A DNA stretch of 64,000 nucleotides, taken from Crocodylus rhombifer. Lineage: Eukaryota > Chordata > Crocodylia > Crocodylidae. The notes under the pieces were generated by a model. It had not been told where the DNA came from. It searched no databases and saw only the letters and a list, made by a program, of their open reading frames with translations. Below are positions 26,303 to 36,890 of this stretch, piece after piece. Location: assembly GCA_038503035.1 (NCBI GenBank), contig JAVSML010000044.1:248001-312000 (forward strand), given 5' to 3'. How positions within the stretch are numbered: position 1 is the first letter of the stretch; every line of letters starts with the position of its first letter. The position numbers were made by a program, and so were the translations under genes.

Positions 26303-27709
26303 CAGGGGTCAGCAACCTGCCACACAGTGGCTGGGTTCAGCCCATGGAGTTTCACTGGCATTCAGTGATGGGGTGGGTGGAGGGGTCAGTGTTCAGGAGG
26401 GTGGGGTGTTTTGGGAGGAGGGGGGGGCATAAAGCAGGCTTTGGTAGAGGGTCCTGCTGATGCTACACCAGGGTGGGCAAAAATGTTCCGTGGGCCGAAA
26501 CGGCCCACAGAGAGACTTTGCCCAGCCCACAGAAGGTCCCTCAGTCCTGCCTGGCCCAGGTGCTGTTTGGCCTATAGTGCATCCAACCTGGACATGCTGT
26601 GGGGCTGAGGTGGCTCTGCAGCTGGACACCACTGGCCCCAGCCCTGTGGTACTGGTAGGGAGCTGCACCCACAGCCCAGACTTTGGGCCACCCCATGCCT
26701 GCTCCAGACTTGCCTACCCACGGTGAGCAGCGGTGGCTGCTAGGCAGAAGCTGCTGCTCAGCACAGGGAAAAAGCATCCCCTCCCCTTCATGACTGCCAG
26801 GTGCATCTTGCTGCAGCCCCCCAGAACCCGCTCGTGGGCTGCCCTGTGGCTCCTCTGCACTGTCACTGCTTCCCCACTGGCTGGTCTGGAGGTGACAGTG
26901 GTGAAAAAGAGCCACAGAGCAACCCGGGAATGAGCTCTGGGTGGCTGCAGCAAGAAGGGCCCAGCAGTGGTGAGGGGGAGGAGCCACTTTTTCCCCACAA
27001 CGAGCAGCAGCTTCTGCCCGACCATGGCTGCTGCTCAGCATAGGCAGGTCGTCCAGAGCAGGTGTGGGGCAGGCTGGGGGCAGGGCTATGCATGTGGGTT
27101 CTGGCTAGTCTGCTCTGACCAGAGCAAGTCCAGTAGGTGGTGAACTCAGACTGGCACGGGAGGGGGAGGGGGGTTTGCAGCTGGCCAGGAGTTGGGGTGG
27201 GGAGGAGGTTTGCCACAACCTACTCCCCTCCACTCCTGGCAGGCTGAAAACCTGCCCCCGCTGCTGGCCACCTCAAAGTCCCCCCCCCCCCCCACTGCTC
27301 CCATGGGATGCTCCTCCCACCCCATCAGTCTGAGATCACTAGCTGTGCTAAAGTCCAGTACAGGCTGGGGTTAGGGCTGGGGCTGTGTGCTGTTTGGTGG
27401 TGGTGTGGAGCATCTGCAGGGAGTGTGGGCTCTGGGCTGCTGTGAGTGGGGAGTGGAGGGGAGTGGTACTTACTGGCCCACAGCAGCTCCCCAGAACTGC
27501 CTGTGTGGCCTGTGGGCCCACATAATTGCCTGTCCTTGTGCTATACCATAGCCAGGTGGTAGAGGCTTTGGCTAATGGCATCTCTCCTTCTCCCACTTCA
27601 CAGCTGAGCGGCAGAGAAGCAGTGGAGTAATCCAGGTCTTAGTGCCATCCTTCCTCACACCTGAGCTGGGTCATTTCAGCGCAGCACCAGAAAAAGTTTC
27701 CAACCTCTG
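26303..27709. mobile_element. Outer hAT-like non-autonomous transposon
   Basis: The left end is caggggtcagcaacctgc and the right end is gtttccaacctctg, whose reverse complement cagaggttggaaac resembles the left end. The 8-bp direct repeats cactaaat (26295-26302) and cactaagt (27710-27717) match at 7 of 8 positions, as expected for hAT target-site duplications. Without the nested element (26469-27538 plus one duplication) this element is only about 330 bp and has no transposase. The nesting shows it was in place before the inner insertion. Confidence 0.8.
26469..27538. mobile_element. Inner hAT-like element nested in the outer one
   Basis: It starts cagggtgggcaaaaatg and ends cacataattgcctgtccttg. 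The right end in reverse complement (caaggacaggcaatt) resembles the left end. Flanking 8-bp repeats tgctacac (26461-26468) and tgctatac (27539-27546) match at 7 of 8. The interior is very GC-rich (C14 at 27280-27293) and produces several long frames on both strands, such as 26541-27041 minus, with no recognisable domain. It is therefore a non-autonomous member with a GC-rich filler. Confidence 0.75.
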
Positions 27710-27774
27710 CACTAAGTGGTGTAGGGCCTTTAAATCCTCATCTTCTGCCTCACAGAAGAGTGTCCTAAGTGATA

Positions 27775-28615
27775 GTAAGAGTGGAGGAAATCTCCATGCC
27801 AAAATGTAAGTCATGGAGCCCAGACAAGTGCAAAGGCCTGCACTTGGGATAATGCACACACAAATACAGACTGGGGAATGACTGGCTAGGCTGCAGTAAG
27901 GACCTGGGAATTACTGTGGATCGCAAGCTGAATATGAGCCAACAGGGTGCTCTTGTAAAAATAAAATAAAATAATACAATATAAAATAAAATCAAAGTCA
28001 ACAGCCTACTCAGTTGTATTAACAGGAATGTCTCTCACAGGTCCAGGGAAATGATTTTTCTATCCTAGTTGGCATTGGTAGGTGTCAGCTGGAGTGCTGT
28101 GTCCAGTTTTGGGCCCCACACTTCAAGACAGATATACACAGATTGGAGAGAGTCCAACTGGGAGTGACAGAAATGATTAGAGGCTTGGGAAGCATGCCTT
28201 AAGGAAAGGCTAGAAGAGTAAGGCTGTTTAGTCAGGAAAAAACAAGGCTGGGGGTCAGGGATGGAATTTGTTAACAGTCTTTGAATACCTGAAGATCGAT
28301 TATAGGGAAGATGAACATAGACTCTTCTCTGTAGCTCTAGGGTACAGGACTTGGAGGAATGGCCTCAAACTTCAGCAGAGGAAATTTAGGTTGGAGATTA
28401 GGAAGATGTTTATGACTATGACTTGACTGTAGCCAAGCACTGAAAAAAGACTACCTAGAAAAGTTGTGGAGTTTCCCACCCCTGGAACTTTTCAAGAATA
28501 GATTAGGCAGACATTTGTCTGGGCTGTTTTAATTAGGGATAATTGTGGCTTGAGCAGAGGGCTAGACTTGATGAGCTCAGTAGGTCACTACTAGCCCTAC
28601 TTTACTTTGGTCCTA
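27775..28615 (+). mobile_element. CR1 LINE 3' part
   Basis: The RT tail is readable: a DKCKGLHLG-like phrase near 27825, DLGITVDRKLNMSQQ near 27900-27940, and gtgctgtgtccagttttggg near 28100. It is followed by the 3' region ending cttgatgagctcagtaggtc. An A-rich simple stretch (aaaataaaataaaataat) sits inside at 27957-27990. Stops and indels make it a dead copy. It begins about 65 bp after the nested hAT elements. Confidence 0.85.
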
Positions 28616-28949
28616 AAATACTCAGTGGCAGGGGAATCGGGGAAGGTACAGGTCACTACTGTAGGGTGATCTGGATTGCCTGGTAAACAGAGTTTATGAA
28701 AACAATCCATATTTCAAGATGGCAAGCAAGAAATTATGCATCTTGGAAAAATGCAAAATTCAGATTGGTTCTTTAGGTGCCCTCAACTGCAACTTTTCAG
28801 CATGTCTCCATTAGATGTCTGGCCCCAGCCAGGTGATTCAAAGACGTGGTTAAGTGTCTTGGATGTCTGTGCAGTAAATGGGGAGAGCTGGGCATCTCCA
28901 AAGGGTCATTCAGGGAGTCCAGACAAAAGCAGCCTCGATCTACCCAATA

Positions 28950-29840
28950 GGAAACACTGAGCACAGGGATGAGTCTGAAATCTCACCTTTTCTGGATCTT
29001 AGGTACTTGACTCAGGAGTATATATTAGGCATGAGTCTTCACTCAGGATCCAGGTCTTGGATTCCTCTTTTGAGGACAGCTGCTTAATTCAGCAGGGCAC
29101 ACCATTGTTAAAACACAGTAGAAGGAAGACATAGTGTCTGTGTCACCCACTTTTTGTACACAAGCGTTAGAGTAACCCCTCAGGAAGTCAGAAACCTGGG
29201 CTTGGGGTCCTCAGCCTGAGAGATTTAAAACATGCGCCTCTCATATTTTAGGTCCAGGATTTCCCTTTCAGCTGAGTGCCTTAACTGCTAGGTCACACAA
29301 TCAGTCTCAAGCATGGTTGCTTTCCTCTGGGCTCGATGACTTTTACCTTCTTGGCTGGAGGGTGCTGCTACCCATACTATTGCTTAGGTCACTCTTCTGA
29401 GAGGTGGGAGATGAGGGTGTGAAGGATAACAAGGACCTAGATACTAGGTCTCCCATTTCCTGGGCAAGTGCTCTAACCACTAGGTTATGCTGCCAAAGGT
29501 GGGCAGCACCACTGCCTCCTTCCTCCATCTGTGCAGGTGAGTGAAAGTGACTCTGGCTGTTGTCCTTTGTACTGACCTCCATCCTGTTGGGTGGTGTGAG
29601 TTGTCTCTCAGCCCACCAGATCAGGCTTGTGCAAGTGTATAGGCTAGTCAAGGCACTGCACCACTTTTGCGCCTGGGTCACAACAAAGGTTTGATGGGAG
29701 GTCCGTGACTAGCTGCTCACCCTGGGGTTTTTCTGCATGCATCTTGAAGCTTATGTTAGGTGCCTAGCCATCTTTGCAGTCTAAAATATAAGCACCTAAT
29801 GAATTTAGGTACCTATCGAGTTTTGTGACTGTGGTTGCAG
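28950..29840 (-). mobile_element. Cluster of degenerate SINE-like units (about three)
   Basis: On the minus strand, tRNA-like A-box wording recurs at roughly 195-bp spacing: ataacctagtggttagagca (complement of about 29469-29491), tgacctagcagttaaggcac (about 29276-29300) and a weaker copy at 29080-29100. The text after each shares words such as ggtcc and ctctca. The B-box is degenerate. The minus-strand frame at 29343-29681 falls inside and is not a gene. It could be a tandem SINE or separate insertions of one family. Confidence 0.4.
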
Positions 29841-30109
29841 AAGCATTCTGAATCGTGTTTGTCATTTCGGTGCCTCCATTCTTCCGAAGCCCTGTTTTGA
29901 TGCCGCATTTACCAATCTGGATTTTCCCCAAAAATCTTTTAGTGAGGGACTCTAGCTTGGGAAGATGAGTGAAAATGAGTAAGCAGTTCATAGGGAATAA
30001 TCAGCTGAACAGAAGCTCACAGTGTGATGCTGTGACTAAAGGTAATGCTTAGATGCGTGGCAGGGGAATCTTGAGTTAAGGGTATTGAGGTCTTTTATTT
30101 CTCCTTGGT

Positions 30110-30640
30110 ACTGGTGCAGCTTCTACAGAAATATCCATCCAGTGCTGTGTCCATAATACAAGGCAAACATTAAGAACTTGGAGAGAAATCAAAGAAGATC
30201 CAAAATATTGATTAAAGCATTCAAAACAGTGCCTGATGGTAAAAGTTTCTAAAGCTCAATTAGTTTTGTAGCCTATCAGAAAGAAGGTTAAGGAGTGATT
30301 TGATTATGGTCTTTATATACTTTTACAGGGAACATACATTTGCTAATAAGCTAATGAATAGCTGACGAAGTCATGGCAAAGCCAGTGGCTAGAAGTTGAA
30401 ACCAGTTAGGTTTGGATTAAAAATAAGGCCATTTTATTTTAATGAACATTATTAATGATCAGAACAACTTATCAAGGGTTATGGGAAATGCTAAATCAAT
30501 TCATATATTTAAATCAAGATATAATTTTCTTTTCTTTAAGTGATATGCTATAGTTTGAACAGTAATTACCTTGAGGAAGTCCTATGCCCTTTTAATGCAG
30601 GACATAAGACTATACAATCCATTTTGGCCTGAAAATATTA
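30110..30640 (+). mobile_element. Old CR1 LINE 3' end
   Basis: Diverged wording follows the CR1 3' part in order: ccagtgctgtgtccataa, ttggagagaaatcaaag, gaaggttaaggagtgatttg, ggtctttatatacttttaca, gctagaagttgaaacca, aacttatcaagggttatgg, aaatcaagatataatt and tgatatgctatagtttgaac. It lacks the usual intact end near gaggtcagac. It is a non-functional, older CR1 subfamily than the copy at 35.8 kb. Confidence 0.75.
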
Positions 30641-31895
30641 TGAGTCTGTGTGTTGCAGTGTTGGTGAAATGGGTGTGCTCACTTGGCCTCATTTGTAACG
30701 TACTGCAAATTAATGAATAGTCTCAGATGAAGTGCTGTATCAGTTCAAAGTGTTATTACTGCCTCATCAGAGGTCAATACAGATGACAGAACTGGGATGC
30801 TCATGTTATTTGTGGTTCTTTATATCTTCCCAGACTTTCCATACCTGCACAGAAGTTATCTCCTCTCTAGCTCTACATTTGCAGGGAATTAGTAGGAAAC
30901 CAAAAGCTGTACTCACTAGTTTCCAGATGTAAATAGCTCCGCTGCTGTCAAAACAATAATGATCTAATTTATATTTCACTGAACAACATGTGTAAAGCTG
31001 AAATTCTTTTATTCCCAGTGACCTTGGATTACTTAAAAATCATTTGACATTCTTGCTTGCTAATCAAATTAGGCCTCGTTGACTTCTTTCTATTTGATCC
31101 AAATGCAACTGCCTCATCCTAAGCAGAAGGGTGGTAACGTAATGGACTGCATGTTGCTGCAAGGCCTGTTTTGACTCTCTTTCATCTATCTGCACTTAAC
31201 TTTTAGTGCTGAGAACAAAGGTTATTCTATCCCCAGAGCATGAAATGGCAGAAGGGGCGATGGAGGGAACAGCTCCACTGAAAGTGTTCTTAATCTTTTC
31301 CATAATTTTATTCATATTTTACCTTGGCTTATTTTTTATGCCAAGCTAGTAGGTGGAATTTTTAACCAAGTGAAACCAGGTTCACAATGTAGCTGCATAG
31401 ACAATGCTTTCTAACTGGAATTGGAAATGCTTTTATTAAGGCCAGAAATTGTTGGATGTCTGCTCTGATCTTAAAAAAGAAAATGCCTGTATACTTCATA
31501 GAAAATAGAGTGATGATAGCTGAATTACCCCTATGCAGCACAGCATTTTAAGTAATTGACTTTGAACTAGATACACTGGCAGCAGCTACATCTCCTATTC
31601 AAAGTGCATCCCTCCCTAACTTCTTAATTATGTTGGAAGGGTTAACATTGAGACTGCAGTAACTGAAATGGAAGGAAGTACAGTTTTCTCATGTTCAAAG
31701 CTATAAATCAAGAACACAACTTGAATATTTCTAAGAAATGTGCTCAGGGCATTGGGCAAATGAGCTCTTTTATATAATGCTTCTTGACTGCTGACTCGGG
31801 CACAGCTGAAATCCGTCTATCTGCATCCACGGTAAAGATGAGTTCATTTTATACTGTTCCAGAGGGTGGGAGAGAGAAATTAGAGCTGGGAAAGA
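30640..31895. other. AT-rich intronic sequence
   Basis: No gene or clear repeat was recognised. Confidence 0.45.
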
Positions 31896-31902
31896 CCTTA
31901 CA

Positions 31903-32852
31903 TCAGGGGTGTGGAAAATTTCATAGATTTCATAGACATTGGGGCTGGAAGGGACCTCAAGAAATCATCGAGTTCAGCCGCCTGCCCAAAGGGCAGGAAG
32001 TCAGCTGGGGTCATAGAATAAGCATCCAATTTACTCTTGAAGGTGTTCAATGTAGGTGCTTGAAGCACCTCCGCTGGCAGACTGTTCCAGACCTTGGGGG
32101 CTCGGACAGTAAAGAAATTCTCCCTTATGTCCAGCCTGAAACAGTCTTGCAGGATCTGGACCACGGGCTGGATCTGGACCACCAGTTGATTGTGTCCAGC
32201 ATGTGGCTGCCCCCATGATGCTCCACATGGGACTGAACGCTGCCTGGAGAAGCCCACACCGGTGGCACTGCCTTGGCCTTGGCCAGTGCACACAGTTTCT
32301 GGCAGCTGCCCAAGTGGGGTGGGTTTGGGTGGGAGTGCAGCGTGGGCTGCCTCAGGTGGGGCTTGGCCCCATGCAGTGCGTGTTCAGGGCAGCCATGGGC
32401 TAAATGGGAGGGGGGTGGACTGCATCTACATCTGCACTGCACCTCCTGGGTGAGCTCTGCTGCACACATCCTTGCCCTCTCCCTGCCACATCCCCAGCTA
32501 ACTCTTGGGACCTAGTGTATGAGCAGCCCCCCACATACACTTGCACACCCACCTCCCACCCACACACCTAGCACCCCCCATGCACATATAATGTACACGA
32601 ATAAGACTTTAATTTGAGCTTCTATGCAATCACTTCTATGTACACTATTCAAAAAGCATAAATCGAAACCAGCATTTTTTAAAAATAAAATTAAAATACA
32701 GTCTAGTAGAAGTTTGATTTTTAGTATATCATTTGCTTTTTATCTATAATTTGTTAAAATGCTATCTTCTGAAAGATTTTATGTATGCAACCCTCAACAG
32801 CCCACCAAAAACTCTTTAAGTGGCCTGCCAGTTAAAATAATTGCCCACCCCT
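31903..32852. mobile_element. hAT-like non-autonomous element with nested CR1
   Basis: Perfect 8-bp direct repeats accttaca lie at 31895-31902 and 32853-32860. The left end tcaggggtgtgg and the right end attgcccacccct are inverted-repeat-like. After the nested CR1 fragment the hAT wording resumes (ccacgggctggatctggacc), followed by a GC-rich interior (32180-32560) and an AT-rich right part. Frames on both strands in the GC-rich interior (for example 32190-32453 and 32125-32469) are composition artefacts. No transposase is present. Confidence 0.8.
31918..32155 (-). mobile_element. CR1 3'-end fragment inserted in the hAT element
   Basis: On the plus strand it reads as antisense CR1 3' end: tttcatagatttcatagaca, ggggctggaagggacctcaa, cagactgttccagacctt and attctcccttatgtccagcc. 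The catag-type tail marks the CR1 3' terminus. It is 5'-truncated to about 240 bp, as is usual for LINEs. It separates the hAT left terminus from its next recognisable block, so it inserted after the hAT element. Confidence 0.85.
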
Positions 32853-32859
32853 ACCTTAC

Positions 32860-33740
32860 AGCATATTCTCCCCTGCAGAATATTATCATTCAGTGCCTTG
32901 TCTAGACTCATTGCTAATGACTCAGAAGTCAGAACTTTCTTATGACTCACCCTAGGTTTTTCTTGGGTTTTTTTTTAAAGGGAAAAGACAAAATATTATT
33001 TTTAATTAACAGTTTTCTCTTTCTCCCCCTTTTCCAATGTTCTGTCTCTTTTTATTATTATTATTATTATTATTGTTTTTAACTCTTCATAACTGAAAGC
33101 ATGGACCACTTTCCTTTCCATTTTAACAAACCTGTACTCAGATAGGTAGCCTGTTTTCTCCAAGTCATCCTATTAACTTGAATGGACAGAAGAAGTTATT
33201 ATGCATCCCTATACATTACATGAGTGAATGGTATCAGAACCTGATTGATGTAAAATACTACGCACTCCTATAGCATGGGGCACCAAAGTTACATCTAAGT
33301 CCTATAATACATTGCAATATAAATATAATATGATAATCACTGCATATAATATATGTTCTCTTCTTAACTGATATGACTGATATGTTGCTATATCTTAGTC
33401 TGTAATATTCTACTAAACTCAACACTGAATGTTCAAAGTTAGCTTGGCAAATGAAAACATAGATGATTAGATTTTGCTTAATCCTTTAAAGTTTGGTTTG
33501 TTTAGTCATTCTGTCAGCCTTAAGGCAGACTGTTTTCAGGTTTCCCAATACCCCCACTGACTAGGTAACTTGAATTTCTCAGAAAAGGGAGCATAATTGG
33601 GGTTAATGGAATGATATTAAAATGCCCATCAGAAATATTTTCTTGACCTTTTAGACTGTAGGATCAACTCTTCAGGCAAGTAGTGGAAAACCCATTATTT
33701 ATGGACAATTAAAACTACATTGAACAAAGCAGAGGTTTTA
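32860..33740. other. AT-rich intronic sequence with a (TTA)n
   Basis: A (TTA)n microsatellite lies at 33052-33074. Otherwise no recognisable feature. Confidence 0.5.
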
Positions 33741-34615
33741 AGTTTCAAGTACCAGGTGGGGGTCAGCCTGGGAATCAGGAATGGATTCTGTTCCTGACTG
33801 AAACAGAGAGCCAAAGGCTTCTGCTACTTTAAGGGTGAAGGGCCAGCAGAGAGAGCCCCAGGAGGGGAAAACTACTCATTATGAGCTGCCAGGGAAAAGG
33901 TACTGATGCAAGCACTTGCCAGAAAGTGACTGTGCTGCAGTAGCACCATGGGAGGCAGGGTAGGAGCACGGCAGAGACCAGCAGCAGTAAGTCACCCAGA
34001 GGCTGAGCTGCAAGCTGAATCAGGAAACACTTGCAGCAGCTCCGGGAGGCACCTGAGCAGCAGGGAACAGGGCCAGGGAGGTATATAGACCCAGGCCTTG
34101 AGCTAAAGAAAGAAAGAGGGAAATGTTGGAGCCTAGCTCAGACAGGAGCCAGACAAGGGCCAGGGGGCCTAGCATCCAGGGTGGGAAGAGCCAGGGCCAG
34201 GGTCCTGGCCATGAGCGGGACAGAGGTGGGAGCCCAGGCAGAACCAGAACAGACTTATTACCTGAGGCAGGGCAGAGACCCAGAGCCTTAGCAGGGCACA
34301 GTATCAGAGGGTGAGTTTTGGGCTGGGACCCAGAAGTCAGGCCCAGCACAATGGGCCTAGCCTAAAGGAACTAGCGAGAGAAGAGAGACAGAGTCTGGGA
34401 AGGTGGGATTACCAACAAGAGTTGGTCTGGTATTGGATTGGGATCAAGTGCCCAATGAAGTTATTAACTGGTAACACCTACAAGGCATGGGCACAGCTGT
34501 AGGGGAGGTCAGAAGCCATGATTAGCCCTTAAGAGAACTAGCTGGCATCTAGAGGAACTACGCCTTGCTCTAAGCTGGCATCTAGAGGAACTAGGCCTTG
34601 CACTTCTGCAGCTCT
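33740..34615 (-). mobile_element. LTR-like repeat, possible family copy D (antisense)
   Basis: In reverse complement this GC-rich block has wording like the repeats at 7.2 and 43.8 kb: stretches of ctggccctggctc, a tctatatacctccctggccc segment in the position of the TATA-like tttatatgcatc, and a cttactgctgctgg segment matching the end of the 43.8 kb copy. Near its right edge a 29-bp unit (agctggcatctagaggaact, continuing to ccttgc) is repeated in tandem at 34540 and 34573. Frames at 34020-34349 and 34031-34291 are not supported genes. Family membership is an inference. Confidence 0.35.
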
Positions 34616-35840
34616 CACTAGTTTATTACCAGGGATCTGGATTTTCCATTTTCCAGGGAAAAATGGAAAAAGACGTGGATTTTCCCTTTTAACCAAGAAA
34701 AATGCAGGGTTTTCATTTTAATGGAGAAACACATTGATTTTCCACTTATGCAAAGAGCTCTCTGCAGGCTGGCAGAGTTCCAGCCTGGAAAGGACTGGGG
34801 GGAGCGGGGGGAGGTTAGGCAGGGGATGCCACATGCATGTGTGCACTCACTCATGCACAGGGCCACCAGGCAGCCTAGAGAGCAGCTCCCACAAGTAAGT
34901 CAGGTGGGGGGCTGAGACCCTCATAGGAGGGAAGGGAGGGAGTTGGGCAGGGCTAGGGCTGAGGTTGGGGCTGGGGATGCTGCCCAGCTGAGGTGGTGCA
35001 TGGGGCTTGGAGCCCAGGGCCATGCACAGCTTTGGGCCCAGCTGGGAAGTGGGATGGAGCTATGGATGGTTTGTCCACAGGGTAGAGGGGGTTGGGTCTG
35101 GTTCCTTGCCACTGTGCACATTACCAATGCGGAGCAGGGGGGCACATCCTCCTAGATTTGTGCAGGGGCTAGGAGTAGGCTGCCTGCTGCAGGCTCAGGC
35201 TCCCTGCCCTGCTGTCCTCCCCCTGGGGCCTTTGCAGGCCAGTGGGCAGGACCCAACATGGCAGGGCAGAGCAGGACTGAGAAGGGAAGCCCCTTGCTGC
35301 TGTGAGCCTTGCACCACCCTGGTAAGTGCCTGGCAGCAGTGGGGATGTCTGTGGAATTGTGCCCCTTCCTGCTGCTGGGTGGGCAGGGGGCACCTTGCCA
35401 GGGTGGTGCAGGACTTGGAGCAGCAAAGAGCTTCCCCACCTGGCCCTGCTCTTCCCTGCCTGTCAGGCTGTGGAGGCCCTAGGGGGAGGGTATCAGAGTG
35501 GGCAGCCCAAGCCCACCCCAATGGCCTCCACTCTGGTTGTGCCGCCCATGGAGAAGGGGGAGCTGGGCTCCATGCTCTTCTCTCCCACAGCAGCTGCCAT
35601 CTCTCATGGGTGGCATCTGGGGCTTGGGTGGTGCTGCGGGAGGCAGGGGGCTGCAGACCTGGGTCCCTGGCCCCATAGCCCTGGCAGCTGGGGGTCCCCT
35701 CTGGCAGGGCTGGGGGTGGGAGGGAGATGTGGGTAGGGAGTGAGGGGCCACCAGCAGGGCTGGGGGCTGTGGCTTGTGAGTGAGGGGGCTGGACCTGCAT
35801 CCTGGTGAGCTAAGGGGGCAGGAGGAGGTCTCATTTTCCA
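34616..35840. other. GC-rich block of unknown class
   Basis: It starts with T- and A-rich text (ggattttccattttccaggg near 34640) and becomes very GC-rich to 35.8 kb, ending near tctcattttccatgagggga. Many overlapping frames exist on both strands (for example 35007-35678 plus and 35195-35800 minus), with Pro, Gly, Ala, Ser and Trp-rich composition and no domain. The pattern is that of a GC-rich filler like those inside the hAT elements at 26.5 and 32.2 kb. I could not define termini or duplications. Confidence 0.4.
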
Positions 35841-35842
35841 TG

Positions 35843-36890
35843 AGGGGAAATTGGCTAGAGGGTCGTACCCAGAGAGTGGTAGTGGATGGGTTGGTATCGA
35901 CCTGGAAGGGCATGGGCAGTGGGACTCGGTCCTTGGACTGATACTCTTCAATGTCTTCATCAGTGACTTGGACAAGGGAGTGAAGTGTACTCTGTCCAAG
36001 TCTGCGGATGATACAAAACTCTGGGGAGAAGTGGACACACTGGAGGGCAGGGAACAACTACAGGCAGACTTGGACAGGTTGGACAAATGCACAGAAAACA
36101 ATAGATTGCGATTTACCAAGGAGAAATGCAAAGTGCTGCACCTAGGGAGGAGAAATATCCAGCACGCCTACTGCCTAGGAAATGACCTGCTCGGCAGCAC
36201 AGAAGCAGAAAGGGATCTTGGAGTCCTAGTGGACTCCAAGATGAACATGAGTCATCAGTGTGATGAAGTCATCAGCAAAGCTAACTGCACTTTATCGTGC
36301 ATCAGCAGATGCATGACAAACAGAACCAAGAGGTGATACTTCCTCTCTATTGGGCTCTGGTCAGACCGCGGTTGGAGTACTGCGTCCAGTTTTGGGTGCC
36401 ACACTTCAAGAGGGATGTGGATAACCTGGAGAGGGTCCAGAGAAGGGCCACTCCTATGTTTAACGGCTTGCAGGCCAAGCCCTGTGAGGAGAGACTAGGG
36501 CACCTGGACCTCTTCAGCTTCAGCAAGAGAAGGTTGAGAGGCGACCTTGTGGCTGCCTATAAATTCATCATGGGGGCGCAGAAGGGAATTGGTGAGGCTC
36601 TACTCAGCAAGGCACCCCTGCGGTTCACAGGAAATAATGGCCATAAGTCAGCAGAGAGCAGATTTAGACTGGACATTAAGAGGAACTTCTTCACAGTTGG
36701 AGTGGCCAAAATCTGGAATGGGCTCCCAAGGGAGGTGGTGCTCTCCCCTACCCTGGGGGTCTTCAAGAGGAGGTTGGATGGGCATCTGGCTGGGGTCATC
36801 CGAACCCAGCACTCTTTCCTGCCTATGCAGGGGGGTCGGACTCGATGATCTATTGAGGTCCCTTCCAACCCTAACATCTATGAATGTATG
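35843..36890 (+). mobile_element. CR1 LINE, best-preserved reverse-transcriptase tail
   Basis: The frame at 35851-36336 carries a NWLEGRTQRVVVDG-like start, LFNVFISDLD, SADDTKL (36001-36021) and LRFTKEKCKVLHLG. A second frame to 36848 carries LPLYWALVRPRLEYC, RVQRRAT and FSKRRLRGDL. One frameshift near 36325-36340 separates them. The catalytic FADD-type motif reads SADD, so its first residue is changed. The 5' end is truncated within RT, so endonuclease and RT fingers are absent. The 3' end has the typical cttccaaccctaacatctat and a short imperfect tatga tail. It is a dead but relatively young copy. Confidence 0.92.

Noticed and set aside
26541..27041. 166-residue minus-strand open frame
   Set aside because: It falls wholly inside the inner hAT-like element, in its GC-rich core, and has no transposase motif.
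29469..29491. tRNA-like A-box on the minus strand, possible tRNA gene
   Set aside because: There is no matching B-box or cloverleaf; a degenerate SINE explains it.
31784..32293. Open frames on both strands around 32 kb
   Set aside because: They run across a CR1 3' fragment nested in a hAT element; the residues come from repeat sequence.
35007..35800. Long overlapping open frames on both strands (223 and 201 residues)
   Set aside because: They lie in a GC-rich low-complexity block, overlap on opposite strands, and show no domain or start context; they are explained by few stop codons at high GC.
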